A program made the position numbers and the translations under genes. A stretch of DNA of 37,599 nt, from contig CANQTM010000015.1 of assembly GCA_947626825.1 (NCBI GenBank), positions 1 through 37,599 on the forward strand, given 5' to 3'. Shown here in pieces: positions 16,150-24,659 of the stretch; within the stretch, counting starts at the first letter, position 1; each line of letters starts with the position of its first letter. The notes under the pieces are model-generated. The model was given only the letters and a program-made list of their open reading frames with translations. It did not search any database and was not told where the DNA came from. The stretch is from an uncultured Bacilli bacterium. Its GTDB lineage: Bacteria > Bacillota_I > Bacilli_A > RFN20 > CAG-631.

Positions 16150-17167
16150 AAATATAAAATTTATTTAATTCAACACTACTAACTGTAGTTTCATTTTCAT
16201 CTACTTTTCCATTTACTGATACTTCTTCTAAATCCATTAAGAATGAAACATCTTTAATATCAGCAAAAGTTAAGGCAACTTCTTTTAAAATTTTGTATAC
16301 ATCATATGATACAGTTAATTCATCAAATAAAATATCTTCCGATAATGACAAATATAATACATTATCAGTAATTACTGAACTTGATAACATTGTTGCATCT
16401 TCTAAACATCTACAAACATCAAGTGATGAAGTAATACCTGGATCTGTAAACATTGTTTGTATTGTTAAATCATAAATTGATAAATCTTTTTTATTATTAA
16501 CATAATGACTTACTGGAACATAATAATAATCATTGTCAATTTGTTTTTCATAATAACTAAACACTTTTGTTCCTGTTCCTAAAATTGATGTCGTTAATAA
16601 ATAGTTATTAATGCCAAACTCTTTTGTGAGTGGATATGAAAGTGGCATATTCTTATTTGGCATTTTTGTTAATAATTCATCATTTAGTGATAATGTTAAA
16701 CTATCAACATAATCTAAATCTAGAAATGTCCAAATTAATGATTCAACAATTCTCATTTCATTTGTATCACCATATTCTTTAAATGAATCATTAAAATTGA
16801 TATTTAAATTCCCATCTTTTAATGATAAACCATTAATTGTTAAATCTTTTGGAAGTAAACCATTAAATTTTTCATTAGCAATTACACTATCTTTTTTTAA
16901 TAAAGATAATATATGCATTACTTCTTCACCTTGATTATCAAAATCTTGATATTTAACTGTTAAAGGATATAAGACATCATCTTTATCAGCCAAATAAACT
17001 TTACTATAATGATAATTTGAATTATCAACTTGTGGTGTTAAATTGGCATTACTCCTTTCTAAAACATTAAATTTAATACCAAAAACAAAACCAACAACAG
17101 CTAATACTACTAAAAGCGGTGTGAAAATAAAAACTATTTTCCTTTTACTATCTAAATGTATTCTCAT
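16148..17167 (-). CDS. gerM: GerMN-domain protein (GerM-like), membrane-anchored
   Basis: A 339-residue protein with one N-terminal membrane anchor (about residues 10-30) and an extracytoplasmic part with two GerMN domains, the first around KYQDFDNQGEEVMHILSLL to LSLNDELL and the second around LTIQTMFTDPG to FLMDLEEVSVNG. In Bacillus, GerM acts in the developing spore envelope and affects germination. The protein here has no clear lipobox. A sigma-E-like promoter motif lies upstream, which agrees with mother-cell expression, and a terminator follows, so it appears monocistronic. The sporulation role is inferred from family knowledge and context. Confidence 0.8.
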   Translation of the reverse strand: MRIHLDSKRKIVFIFTPLLVVLAVVGFVFGIKFNVLERSNANLTPQVDNSNYHYSKVYLADKDDVLYPLTVKYQDFDNQGEEVMHILSLLKKDSVIANEKFNGLLPKDLTINGLSLKDGNLNINFNDSFKEYGDTNEMRIVESLIWTFLDLDYVDSLTLSLNDELLTKMPNKNMPLSYPLTKEFGINNYLLTTSILGTGTKVFSYYEKQIDNDYYYVPVSHYVNNKKDLSIYDLTIQTMFTDPGITSSLDVCRCLEDATMLSSSVITDNVLYLSLSEDILFDELTVSYDVYKILKEVALTFADIKDVSFLMDLEEVSVNGKVDENETTVSSVELNKFYI

Positions 17168-17185
17168 ATTAATTACCTCAACCTT

Positions 17186-17215
17186 AATATATGTTAATGA
17201 TAATTAAAATAGAAC
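17186..17215 (-). promoter_or_regulatory. Sigma-E-like promoter of the GerMN gene
   Basis: On the minus strand, GTTCTATT, 14 bases, then CATATATT. This resembles the mother-cell sigma-E pattern (ATATT-type -35, CATACANT -10) more than a sigma-A promoter. It starts directly beside the hydA terminator, so the gene is separate from the hydrogenase operon. Confidence 0.5.
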
Positions 17216-17250
17216 AAAAAAGGAAATTACATATTTAGTGCAATTTCCTT
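17216..17250 (-). terminator. Terminator of the hydCBA operon
   Basis: On the minus strand, AAGGAAATT and AATTTCCTT arms with a 13-base loop are followed by six T residues, just after the hydA stop codon. Confidence 0.85.
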
Positions 17251-17257
17251 AAATTTA

Positions 17258-18991
17258 TTAGTCGTCTTTACGATTTAGAAAATGTGTATGAAGTAATTCA
17301 TGAGCTTTATGTGAATTAGGTTCACCTAAATAATTATCATACAATTCTTTGATTTCTGGATTATCGCAAGAGACACGCATTTTTTTATTTTTATCGATAT
17401 TATAAATTCCAGCTTGGCGAGCTCTTATAACATCAATTTGTTCCATATCTTTATGAATTGGTTGACCGCCACCATTTACACAACCACCAGGACATGCCAT
17501 AATTTCAATTGCATCATAAGAAGCAGTTCCATCTTTAATAGCATCAAGAACTTTACGTGCATTGGCAAGACCTGAAACTACGCATAGTTTTACTGATAAG
17601 TCATCTGTAACTTTAACAGTAGCTTCCCTAGTTCCAGATAAACCACGAACGGCTTCGAAATCAACTTTTTCTAAATTATTGCCATTTAACCATTTAGCGG
17701 CTGTTCTAGTAGCAGCTTCAATAACACCACCAGTATTTGCAAAAATATCTGCTGCACCAGTTGAATCACTTAATGTTGAATCATATTTACCATCTTCAAG
17801 ATTTGCAAAATCTATACCATATCTTTTTAGCATAGCAGCAAATTCTTTAACTGACATTGAATAATCAGTTGCAGGAAGGCCATTAACTTTTAATTCATCA
17901 CGACGGCATTCATCTTTTTTAGCAATACAAGGCATTAATGATACAACAACCATATTTTTAGGATCAATACCCATACCCATTTTTTCAGCATAATAAGTCT
18001 TAGCCATTGAACTAAACATTTCTTGTGGAGACTTACATGTTGAAGGTAAATGAAGTAATTCAGGATAATTGTATTCAATAAATTTAATCCATCCAGGGCA
18101 ACATGAAGTAATAAGAGGTAAATTTTGTTTTGTTTGTAATCTTGTTACTAATTCTTTTGCTTCTTCCATAATAGTTAAATCAGCACCAAAGTTAGTATCA
18201 AAAACTTTTTTAAAACCTACCATTCTTAAAGCAGTAACCATTTTTCCTGTAACATCAGTTCCAGGTTCCATACCGAATTCTTCACCAAGAGATACTCTTG
18301 TAGCTGGAGCAGTATGAACAATTACATATTTTGATTCATCTGCTAAAGCTTTTTCAATTTTATAAGTATCATCTACTTGAAGTAAAGCACCAGTAGGACA
18401 AACTTGAACACATTGTCCACAATTAATACAATTATTAGGTTCACTTATGACTGTAGCAAAACCACGTTTTGAAGCTGATATAGCACCAACTGATTGAATA
18501 GCATTACATACAGCTACACAGCGACCACATAAAACACATTTACTAGGATTTCTTCTAATAACACCATTGACAATTGTTTTATTTTCTTGTGATAATGGTC
18601 CATCAAATGGAATTTCTTTTACACCAAGTTCAATTGCCAAATCTTGTAATAAACATTTACCTGATTTTTCACAAGTTAAACAATCTTTTGGATGGTTTGA
18701 AAGTAATAGTTCAACAACAGTACGTCTTTCATTACGTACTCGAGCATTGTTAGTTGAAACTACCATACCATCTGCAATATTTGTAGCACATGCAGGTAAT
18801 AAATTATTTTTGCCTTTTACTTCTACAACACAAACTCTACATGAAGCTGGTTTGTGTTCAAAACAACTTTCTTCTTTCTTTAAATAACAAAGTGTTGGAA
18901 TATGAATTCCATGTTTTTTTGCTACTTGAAGAATAGTTAGGGAAGAATCTTCTTCAAAAACTTGATTATTAATTGTTACTTTTACTAACAT
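17258..18991 (-). CDS. hydA: [FeFe]-hydrogenase catalytic subunit HydA (trimeric, NADH-linked)
   Basis: A 577-residue catalytic subunit that makes H2 from protons. The N-terminal [2Fe-2S] domain has Cys35, 51, 54 and 68. A His-Cys3 cluster follows (His100, Cys104, 107, 113), then two [4Fe-4S] clusters (Cys152/155/158/162 and Cys188/191/194/198). The H-cluster motifs are intact: TSCCPGW at 295-301, MPCIAKKDE at 353-361 and MACPGGCVNGGGQP near residue 500. This layout, with hydB and hydC upstream, matches group A3 electron-bifurcating hydrogenases, which oxidise NADH and reduced ferredoxin together. No HydE, HydF or HydG maturation genes are in the window. GGAGG precedes the start. Confidence 0.96.
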   Translation of the reverse strand: MLVKVTINNQVFEEDSSLTILQVAKKHGIHIPTLCYLKKEESCFEHKPASCRVCVVEVKGKNNLLPACATNIADGMVVSTNNARVRNERRTVVELLLSNHPKDCLTCEKSGKCLLQDLAIELGVKEIPFDGPLSQENKTIVNGVIRRNPSKCVLCGRCVAVCNAIQSVGAISASKRGFATVISEPNNCINCGQCVQVCPTGALLQVDDTYKIEKALADESKYVIVHTAPATRVSLGEEFGMEPGTDVTGKMVTALRMVGFKKVFDTNFGADLTIMEEAKELVTRLQTKQNLPLITSCCPGWIKFIEYNYPELLHLPSTCKSPQEMFSSMAKTYYAEKMGMGIDPKNMVVVSLMPCIAKKDECRRDELKVNGLPATDYSMSVKEFAAMLKRYGIDFANLEDGKYDSTLSDSTGAADIFANTGGVIEAATRTAAKWLNGNNLEKVDFEAVRGLSGTREATVKVTDDLSVKLCVVSGLANARKVLDAIKDGTASYDAIEIMACPGGCVNGGGQPIHKDMEQIDVIRARQAGIYNIDKNKKMRVSCDNPEIKELYDNYLGEPNSHKAHELLHTHFLNRKDD

Positions 18992-19008
18992 TTTCTTTTC
19001 CTCCCTTA

Positions 19009-20910
19009 TTATTTAGTTATTGCCTTGAAGCGGCAATTACTGAAACAAACACCACATTTAATACATTTCTTAGGATCGATTACGTGAACCATCATCTTAG
19101 GCGACTTAACTGTTGGTGTATCAGTTTTTGTAATAGCACCAACTGGACAATTTCTTGCACATAAGCCACAACCAATACATTTTTCAGGATCAATAGCATA
19201 AGAAATTAAATTCTTACATACTCCTGCAGGGCATTTTTTATCAACGACATGAGCAATATATTCGTCTTTAAAGCCCTTTAATGTTGATAATACTGGGTTA
19301 GGTGCAGTTTGTCCTAAAGCACATAATGAACAATCTTTGATAGTTTTTGATAAATCATAAAGTCTATCAATATCTTCAAGTTCACCTTTTCCATCAGTAA
19401 TTTTCTTTAAAATTTCAAGTAAACGTTTGTTTCCGATACGGCATGGACTACATTTACCACATGATTCTTCAACTGTAAATTCAAGATAGAATTTAGCAAT
19501 ATCAACCATACAATCATCTTCATCTAAGACAATCATTCCGCCAGAGCCCATCATAGAACCTTTGGCTACAAGGTTATCATAATCAATCGGTGTATCAAGA
19601 TCAGCTTCAGTTAAACAACCACCTGAAGGTCCTCCTGTTTGAACGGCTTTGAATTTTTTGTTATTAACAATGCCACCACCAATATCATATATAATTTCTC
19701 TTAATGTTGTTCCCATAGGAATTTCAACTAAACCAACATTATTAATTTTACCAGCTAAAGCAAAGACCTTAGTTCCTTTTGATTTTTCAGTACCAATTTT
19801 AGCAAAATTTTCTGCACCATCTAAAATGATAACAGGAACTGATGCCCATGTTTCAACATTATTAACATTTGTTGGTTGACCATTTAAACCACGAACTGCT
19901 GGGAATGGAGGTTTTAATGTTGGTTCTCCTCTATTGCCTTCAATTGAGTGGATTAAAGCTGTTTCTTCACCACAAACGAAAGCACCTGCTCCATATTTGA
20001 TATTAATATGGAATGAAAAATTAGAACCCATAATATTATCGCCTAATAATCCTGCATCTGTTGCTTGTTTAATTGCAATTTTTAAACGTTCAACTGCTAA
20101 TGGATATTCAGCACGAATATAGATTTCTCCTTCATCAGCACCAATTGCATAACCAGCAATTGCCATTGATTCTAATACTGAATGTGGATCGCCTTCCATA
20201 ATTGAACGATCCATAAATGCTCCTGGGTCACCTTCATCAGCATTACAAATAATATATTTCTTTTCAGAAACTGAAGCTTTAGCAAATTTCCATTTTGTTC
20301 CAGTAGGGAAACCTGCACCACCACGGCCTCTTAAACCAGATTTTGTTACTTCATCAATTATTTCATCTGGAGTCATATCAAAAATTGCTTTTGCTAATGC
20401 TTGATAGCCACGAGTAGCAATTGTTTCAGCTAATACTTCAGGATTAATATAACCTGCATTTCTTAAAGCAATTCGATGTTGTTTTTGATAAAAAGGAATT
20501 TCTGTTTGACTAGCAATTATCTTATTATCAGGTGTCTTATATAATAAGTCCTCAACAACATGTTTTTCAACTAAATGTTCTTTTACAATTCTTTCTGCAT
20601 CTTCAGGTTTTACTTGAACATAGAAAGTATTATCAGGGAATATTTTAACAATTGGTCCTTTAGCACAAAAGCCAAAGCAACCAGTAATTGCTACTTCAAC
20701 TTTATCTTCTAAATGATATTCCTTAACAAAATGCTTTAAATTTTCAACTATTTTCAAAGAATTAGAAGATGTACAACCTGTTCCAGCACAAACTGAAACA
20801 TGATATTTATCAACTTCTTTTGAAACGCCATTTCTAATATCTAGAAGGCCTTTAACATTTTCATAATAGTTAAGTAAATCTTGTTTTGATCTAATTTTAA
20901 TATTACACAT
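19009..20910 (-). CDS. hydB: NADH-binding subunit HydB of the hydrogenase (NuoF-like)
   Basis: A 633-residue flavoprotein subunit that binds NADH and FMN. The N-terminus is a thioredoxin-like [2Fe-2S] domain (CAGTGC, later CFGFC). The central NuoF domain has [13 protein letters not shown] for NADH/FMN binding and [11 protein letters not shown] for a [4Fe-4S] cluster. The C-terminus has two ferredoxin-type clusters ([11 protein letters not shown] and [11 protein letters not shown]). This domain order is that of HydB of trimeric bifurcating hydrogenases, where FMN is the proposed bifurcation site. GGAGG precedes the ATG; the gap to hydC is nine bases and to hydA 17. Confidence 0.96.
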   Translation of the reverse strand: MCNIKIRSKQDLLNYYENVKGLLDIRNGVSKEVDKYHVSVCAGTGCTSSNSLKIVENLKHFVKEYHLEDKVEVAITGCFGFCAKGPIVKIFPDNTFYVQVKPEDAERIVKEHLVEKHVVEDLLYKTPDNKIIASQTEIPFYQKQHRIALRNAGYINPEVLAETIATRGYQALAKAIFDMTPDEIIDEVTKSGLRGRGGAGFPTGTKWKFAKASVSEKKYIICNADEGDPGAFMDRSIMEGDPHSVLESMAIAGYAIGADEGEIYIRAEYPLAVERLKIAIKQATDAGLLGDNIMGSNFSFHINIKYGAGAFVCGEETALIHSIEGNRGEPTLKPPFPAVRGLNGQPTNVNNVETWASVPVIILDGAENFAKIGTEKSKGTKVFALAGKINNVGLVEIPMGTTLREIIYDIGGGIVNNKKFKAVQTGGPSGGCLTEADLDTPIDYDNLVAKGSMMGSGGMIVLDEDDCMVDIAKFYLEFTVEESCGKCSPCRIGNKRLLEILKKITDGKGELEDIDRLYDLSKTIKDCSLCALGQTAPNPVLSTLKGFKDEYIAHVVDKKCPAGVCKNLISYAIDPEKCIGCGLCARNCPVGAITKTDTPTVKSPKMMVHVIDPKKCIKCGVCFSNCRFKAITK

Positions 20911-20919
20911 AAAAACCTC

Positions 20920-21393
20920 CTAATTATTTTGATATTTGGCTAAGATAGATGCAACTTCACTTGCTTTAACTTTGCCATGAGTTTCACCATTAATTTGAAC
21001 AACTGGTGCTAAGGCACAAGCTCCAACACATCTTAAAGATGTTAAAGTGAATTTTCCGTCTTCTGTAGTATGACCATTTTTAATTTTTAATAATTCTTCA
21101 AATTTTTCTAATACTTGTTGTGAACCTCTTACAAAGCATGCAGTTCCAAGACAAACATTTATTACATTTTCGCCTTTTGGAACCATTGTAAAGAATGAAT
21201 AAAATGTGACTACACCATAGACTTTAGAAACATTAACACCTATTTTATTTGCAATGTGTTTTTGCACTACCATTGGTAAATAGCCAAAAATTCCTTGTGC
21301 TCTGTGAAGAATGGCAATTAATTCTTCTGGATCATTATTTAATGATTCAATGAATTCGTCAAGTTCTGCAAACATTTCTTCATTTGTTCTCAT
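20920..21393 (-). CDS. hydC: [2Fe-2S] thioredoxin-like subunit HydC (NuoE-like)
   Basis: A 157-residue subunit with Cys81, Cys86, Cys122 and Cys126 (CLGTAC and CVGAC) coordinating a [2Fe-2S] cluster, the NuoE/HydC arrangement. It transfers electrons within the HydABC complex. It is the first gene of the operon, with a strong GGAGGAG site. A long palindrome lies in its leader between the promoter and the ribosome binding site. Confidence 0.95.
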   Translation of the reverse strand: MRTNEEMFAELDEFIESLNNDPEELIAILHRAQGIFGYLPMVVQKHIANKIGVNVSKVYGVVTFYSFFTMVPKGENVINVCLGTACFVRGSQQVLEKFEELLKIKNGHTTEDGKFTLTSLRCVGACALAPVVQINGETHGKVKASEVASILAKYQNN

Positions 21394-21415
21394 TTTACAT
21401 TTCTCCTCCCTGACA

Positions 21416-21445
21416 GTTCTTTATAAAAGAATTTATAAAGAGAAC
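21416..21445. promoter_or_regulatory. Palindrome in the hydCBA leader, candidate operator or hairpin
   Basis: GTTCTTTATAAA, a four-base gap and TTTATAAAG(AG)AAC form a nearly perfect inverted repeat, interrupted by a two-base insertion. It lies just downstream of the proposed -10 and 23 bases upstream of the start codon. It does not match the Rex operator as I know it. It could be a repressor site or an mRNA stem. Confidence 0.5.
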
Positions 21446-21461
21446 ATTTCTTTGATATTTT

Positions 21462-21490
21462 AACATAAAAGTGATAGTTAGTCTATGCAA
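21462..21490 (-). promoter_or_regulatory. Candidate promoter of hydCBA
   Basis: On the minus strand, TTGCAT, 17 bases, then TATGTT. Both boxes deviate from consensus, so activity may depend on regulation. Confidence 0.4.
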
Positions 21491-21532
21491 ACTCCATTAA
21501 TTGGAAGATAAATTTATATTTTTTATCAATAT

Positions 21533-21567
21533 AAAAAAACTACTCTATGTATAAAATACATAAAGTA
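21533..21567 (-). terminator. Terminator of the 245-residue hypothetical gene
   Basis: On the minus strand, an 11-bp stem (21541-21551 with 21557-21567, one G-U pair) with a five-base loop is followed by seven T residues. Confidence 0.75.
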
Positions 21568-21575
21568 ATCAAATT

Positions 21576-22313
21576 TTAATATTTTTTATCCTTTTCATGC
21601 TCTTTTTGATAATTTAACCAACCTTGATAAAATTCATCATAATTTTCTATTTGAGTAAGACCATAAGTGTTAAGATTTTCAAATTCAATATAGAAATGTC
21701 TATTATAATCAAATATTTTTTCATAAAGATTAGGATCTTTAGTCATTATTAAAGAATATATACATAACAGACACATTTTAGATGTGTCAATATTTAAATC
21801 ATCGATTACTGATTGAAATTCAACATCATATGAATCAATAACATCATTGTTATCAGCATATTCAGGATTACCAATTTCTTCACATAAAAATGTAGTATTA
21901 TATAAACGATCAAACAATTCAATAACCTTTTTATATTCTTTATATAGAACTAGTTTTTCAAGTAATTGTCCTAAATTAACTAAAAACAAATGAAGTTCTT
22001 TGCTAGGATAATAAACATATTCAGTGTCTTCGTCATAATATGAATACGTACCTGTCCAATAAGAATATGATTTTAAACAAATTTCACCATTTTCAACTTT
22101 GGTAAATTTCTTTAAAATATTATTATATTCTTTGATAGTTTTTTCATCTAAAGGATTTTCTTCATTTTTAAAATTTTTGATTTTGAATAAAAAATAATCA
22201 TATTTACTATTTTTAGCATTTAAAACTAATTCATTGATGAACTCTTTTAATTCATTTTCATTTAAACCTTCTAATTCTTGATTAAATTCTTTGATAAATT
22301 GTTCTTTTTCCAT
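21576..22313 (-). CDS. Acidic, helix-rich protein of unknown function
   Basis: I do not recognise this 245-residue protein. It is soluble, strongly acidic and apparently mostly helical, with a central aromatic stretch (YWTGTYSYYDEDTEYVYYP) and a later segment rich in Tyr and Leu. There is no signal peptide, membrane segment or obvious catalytic motif. I chose the ATG at 22313, with AAGGA upstream, over a frame extending to 22340. It is a single-gene unit with a near-consensus promoter and its own terminator, which suggests steady or strong expression. Roles as an immunity protein or a stress protein are possible but unsupported. Confidence 0.65.
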   Translation of the reverse strand: MEKEQFIKEFNQELEGLNENELKEFINELVLNAKNSKYDYFLFKIKNFKNEENPLDEKTIKEYNNILKKFTKVENGEICLKSYSYWTGTYSYYDEDTEYVYYPSKELHLFLVNLGQLLEKLVLYKEYKKVIELFDRLYNTTFLCEEIGNPEYADNNDVIDSYDVEFQSVIDDLNIDTSKMCLLCIYSLIMTKDPNLYEKIFDYNRHFYIEFENLNTYGLTQIENYDEFYQGWLNYQKEHEKDKKY

Positions 22314-22344
22314 AATTACATCCTTTATTTTGATAAGCAATGCT

Positions 22345-22373
22345 AATATATTAAATTTTTAAACAATTGTCAA
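22345..22373 (-). promoter_or_regulatory. Near-consensus sigma-A promoter
   Basis: On the minus strand, TTGACA, 17 bases, then TATATT, about 32 bases upstream of the start codon of the acidic hypothetical protein. A second TTGACA directly precedes the first. It is among the best promoter matches in the window. Confidence 0.75.
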
Positions 22374-22438
22374 TGTCAATAATTTATTTGATATCATAAA
22401 ACATTTAGTTACGCAAAAAGTCTTTAAAAAAATCATAA

Positions 22439-22468
22439 AAAAATAAAGATATTTGTATCTTTATTTTT
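22439..22468 (-). terminator. Terminator of the GerE-like gene
   Basis: A 13-bp AT-rich stem (22439-22451 with 22456-22468) with a TTTG loop lies over the end of the gene, followed on the minus strand by T-rich sequence. Confidence 0.6.
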
Positions 22469-22670
22469 CTAATGTTATTTCATTCATCAATAATAACTTA
22501 ACTATTGCTTGAGATCTTCCTTTAACATCTAATTTTATAATAACATTTGAAATGTGATTTCTTACTGTTTTTTCAGATATATGTAATAAAGAAGCAATCT
22601 CTTTAGTTGAATAGTTTAAAACTAAATAATCAAATATTTGTTTTTCTTTTTTAGTTAAAACATGATGCAT
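22461..22670 (-). CDS. gerE: GerE-like LuxR-type transcriptional regulator
   Basis: A 69-residue protein consisting of a single LuxR/GerE helix-turn-helix domain: LTKKEKQIFDYL, then TKEIASLLHISEKTVRNHISN and a KGRSQAIVKLLLMNE ending. Recalled from memory, the Bacillus subtilis GerE sequence agrees closely, including SEKTVRNHISN and VKGRSQA. GerE is the late mother-cell regulator that works with sigma-K on spore-coat genes. The small size with no receiver domain fits GerE rather than a response regulator. I chose the ATG at 22670, with GGGTG upstream. It lies 31 bases after the ParB-like gene and may be read with it. Confidence 0.82.
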   Translation of the reverse strand: MHHVLTKKEKQIFDYLVLNYSTKEIASLLHISEKTVRNHISNVIIKLDVKGRSQAIVKLLLMNEITLEK

Positions 22671-22701
22671 AAATATCACCCATTTTATAATATGATAATA
22701 T

Positions 22702-23274
22702 TTATGATTGAGGCATTTTTTCTAAAAGTTCTTCTTCAAATTCATCAAAATCATCATCTATAACTGGAACCCAACTTTTTGAAAATTCTGCATCTTTAAA
22801 TAATGATGTTAATCCAGTAATTTGTTTTAAACGTAATATTTCATCTTTATCCATTCCAAGATGTTTGCTTATCCATTCATCACTTCGACCTAAATCATGT
22901 AGTTCTTTAACAATGTTACTCATTAAATCAACATCATGGCTACCTCGTGCTCGATTATGACGAATTGTTGATGCCATTCTTTGATCTAGTGGTTTATTGA
23001 TTATTGATACTGGTAACATACCATTTTCTCTTTCATATATATCTTTATATTCAAGCATGACACGATATCTATGAAAACCATCAACAATAATATATTTATC
23101 ATTATCTTTATCATAATAACAAACAATTGGCATAGTGTAGCCATCTTCTTTAATACTATCATATAATAGTTTCATTTCAGGAGGTGCAACATTATTTGGG
23201 TTGTAATCATTTGGAAGCACCTTATTGATTGGTACTCTTATTATTTTATATACAGGACTTTCTTTATTATTCAT
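22702..23274 (-). CDS. ibrB: ParB/Srx-fold protein, IbrB-like
   Basis: A 190-residue protein with a ParB N-terminal-type domain: the opening IIRVPINKVLPNDYNPN, the VDGFHRYRVM motif near residue 70 and RHNRARG near 110, followed by a helical domain with a WISKHLGMDKDEILRL helix-turn-helix-like stretch. Its pairing with the upstream PAPS-reductase-like gene identifies it as IbrB-like. In Escherichia coli, IbrA and IbrB together activate prophage-borne genes for immunoglobulin-binding proteins; the biochemistry is not settled. The start overlaps the end of the ibrA-like gene by eight bases, and GGAGG precedes it. No phage genes are nearby. Confidence 0.78.
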   Translation of the reverse strand: MNNKESPVYKIIRVPINKVLPNDYNPNNVAPPEMKLLYDSIKEDGYTMPIVCYYDKDNDKYIIVDGFHRYRVMLEYKDIYERENGMLPVSIINKPLDQRMASTIRHNRARGSHDVDLMSNIVKELHDLGRSDEWISKHLGMDKDEILRLKQITGLTSLFKDAEFSKSWVPVIDDDFDEFEEELLEKMPQS

Positions 23275-24601
23275 TATTCAAATCCTCCAAACTTTTATAT
23301 TTTTCTTTTATTTGATCAATTTGACGTTGTTGAATACGAGTAAGACCAAACCCCATATAACGACACATGTGATCATTTTTCAAAATACAATAACACATTC
23401 TTTTCCAACTTGGAACATCTTTAGTTGTTTTTATATTATCTGTGTCATCAGGAATCTTTTCTAAAAATATGACTCTTTGATTTTTAAAAATTGTATAATT
23501 TGAAACACCATTAGTACGAACTTTATAACCATTTGCTAAAAGTTCTTGATATGTGGCATCTTCTAATCCTCCACCAACAAGATGCCAAAATTCAATAGAA
23601 GTTTTAAATTTTTTAATATAATTTAATGATATTCTTTTAGGTAATGTTTTTAAAAGAAAAATTGTGTATTCTTTCCAAGTATAGTTTTCAGGCAAAGTAA
23701 TATTTCTATATCCCAACGCTTTGCTTTTACCATATATATTGCCAAAATTAACACCTTTAACACGACATAATAATTTTACCCAAGTATCAAAGTCAATAAC
23801 ACGATATAAATTTAATGATTCCTTTGCATATTCATTAAATGGTGATGCAACTCGCATTTGACTTGGAGTAGCACCGGCCATGTAATACATATCATATAGT
23901 TTATTATAATCATAATTAAATTTAAATACAGCGTGCCATACATCTGATATTTGCCAATCATATATTGGAGATGCACACCAAACATTTTTAAATTGTTTTG
24001 TTATCCAACATTTATTTTTATATCCTTTTTTCTTATTAATAAAACTATTATATCTTTGTAATGATTCATCTGCTCTAATTCCAAGTAAACATATAGTAGG
24101 GCCAGTATCATGAGTTAATTTATACCATCTTCCAAATTGTTTAGCTAAATCTTCTTGATGCATTTTATATTTATATGTTGAAATTGTATTATTTTTTAAA
24201 TTGATAACATATGGGTAATTAGGCATTGGTCGAACCCAATTATTTTCTTTTTTATCATCCCATGGATACCAAAATAATTCATAATTGCTTATAGCCGTTC
24301 TTGTGGCCATAGGTAAGCAAACCCAAAATAATTCATTATTCTGATTTAATGATAATTTTTTAAATGTTTTTTCAACATATTCGGTTGTATAACAATATTG
24401 GGCTTCAAAATCTTGATGAAAAATGCCAATTTTACGATTGGGATAGTATTTATCTCTATAATCTAATAATAAATTAAGTAATAAGCCACTATCTTTACCA
24501 CCTGAAAATGAAATGTAAATATTTTCAAATTCTGCAAAGATAAAGGCAAATCTATCTAAAATGCTTTCATAAACATTTTTTTCTAAATACTGCTTTCTCA
24601 T
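23267..24601 (-). CDS. ibrA: PAPS-reductase-like PP-loop protein, IbrA-like (DUF3440)
   Basis: A 444-residue protein with an N-terminal PP-loop ATP pyrophosphatase signature, SGGKDS at residues 33-38, as in PAPS reductases and the DndC-type sulfur-transfer enzymes. The remaining Trp/Tyr-rich region, including the IYDWQISDVWHAVF segment, fits the DUF3440/IbrA family. The C-terminal part carries cysteines (YCILKNDHMC) of unknown use. The likely chemistry is adenylation of an oxygen or sulfur substrate; the target is unknown. It overlaps the ParB-like gene, so the two act together. It follows uvrC by 40 bases with no clear terminator between; a weak promoter candidate lies at 24631-24659. Confidence 0.8.
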   Translation of the reverse strand: MRKQYLEKNVYESILDRFAFIFAEFENIYISFSGGKDSGLLLNLLLDYRDKYYPNRKIGIFHQDFEAQYCYTTEYVEKTFKKLSLNQNNELFWVCLPMATRTAISNYELFWYPWDDKKENNWVRPMPNYPYVINLKNNTISTYKYKMHQEDLAKQFGRWYKLTHDTGPTICLLGIRADESLQRYNSFINKKKGYKNKCWITKQFKNVWCASPIYDWQISDVWHAVFKFNYDYNKLYDMYYMAGATPSQMRVASPFNEYAKESLNLYRVIDFDTWVKLLCRVKGVNFGNIYGKSKALGYRNITLPENYTWKEYTIFLLKTLPKRISLNYIKKFKTSIEFWHLVGGGLEDATYQELLANGYKVRTNGVSNYTIFKNQRVIFLEKIPDDTDNIKTTKDVPSWKRMCYCILKNDHMCRYMGFGLTRIQQRQIDQIKEKYKSLEDLNNE

Positions 24602-24630
24602 TTATTTTTCCCTTACCTTTATATTTATAT

Positions 24631-24659
24631 ATGATATATTTTTATTGTTTTTCATGCAA
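24631..24659 (-). promoter_or_regulatory. Weak promoter candidate upstream of ibrAB
   Basis: On the minus strand, TTGCAT, 17 bases, then TATCAT, spanning the end of uvrC. The match is modest; read-through from uvrC is the alternative. Confidence 0.25.

Noticed and set aside
18567-18887. A 106-codon open frame on the plus strand, with similar ones inside the hydrogenase and copA genes.
   Set aside because: All are antisense to well-supported genes with intact motifs and have no start signals or recognisable protein features.
22686-22694. A sigma-K-like -10 (CATATTATA) upstream of the GerE-like gene.
   Set aside because: The implied transcript start would leave almost no room for the ribosome binding site, and no matching -35 is at the right distance.
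22702-24601. Prophage remnant, because IbrA/IbrB were described near prophage genes.
   Set aside because: No integrase, structural phage gene or attachment-site repeat lies nearby, and base composition matches the neighbours.
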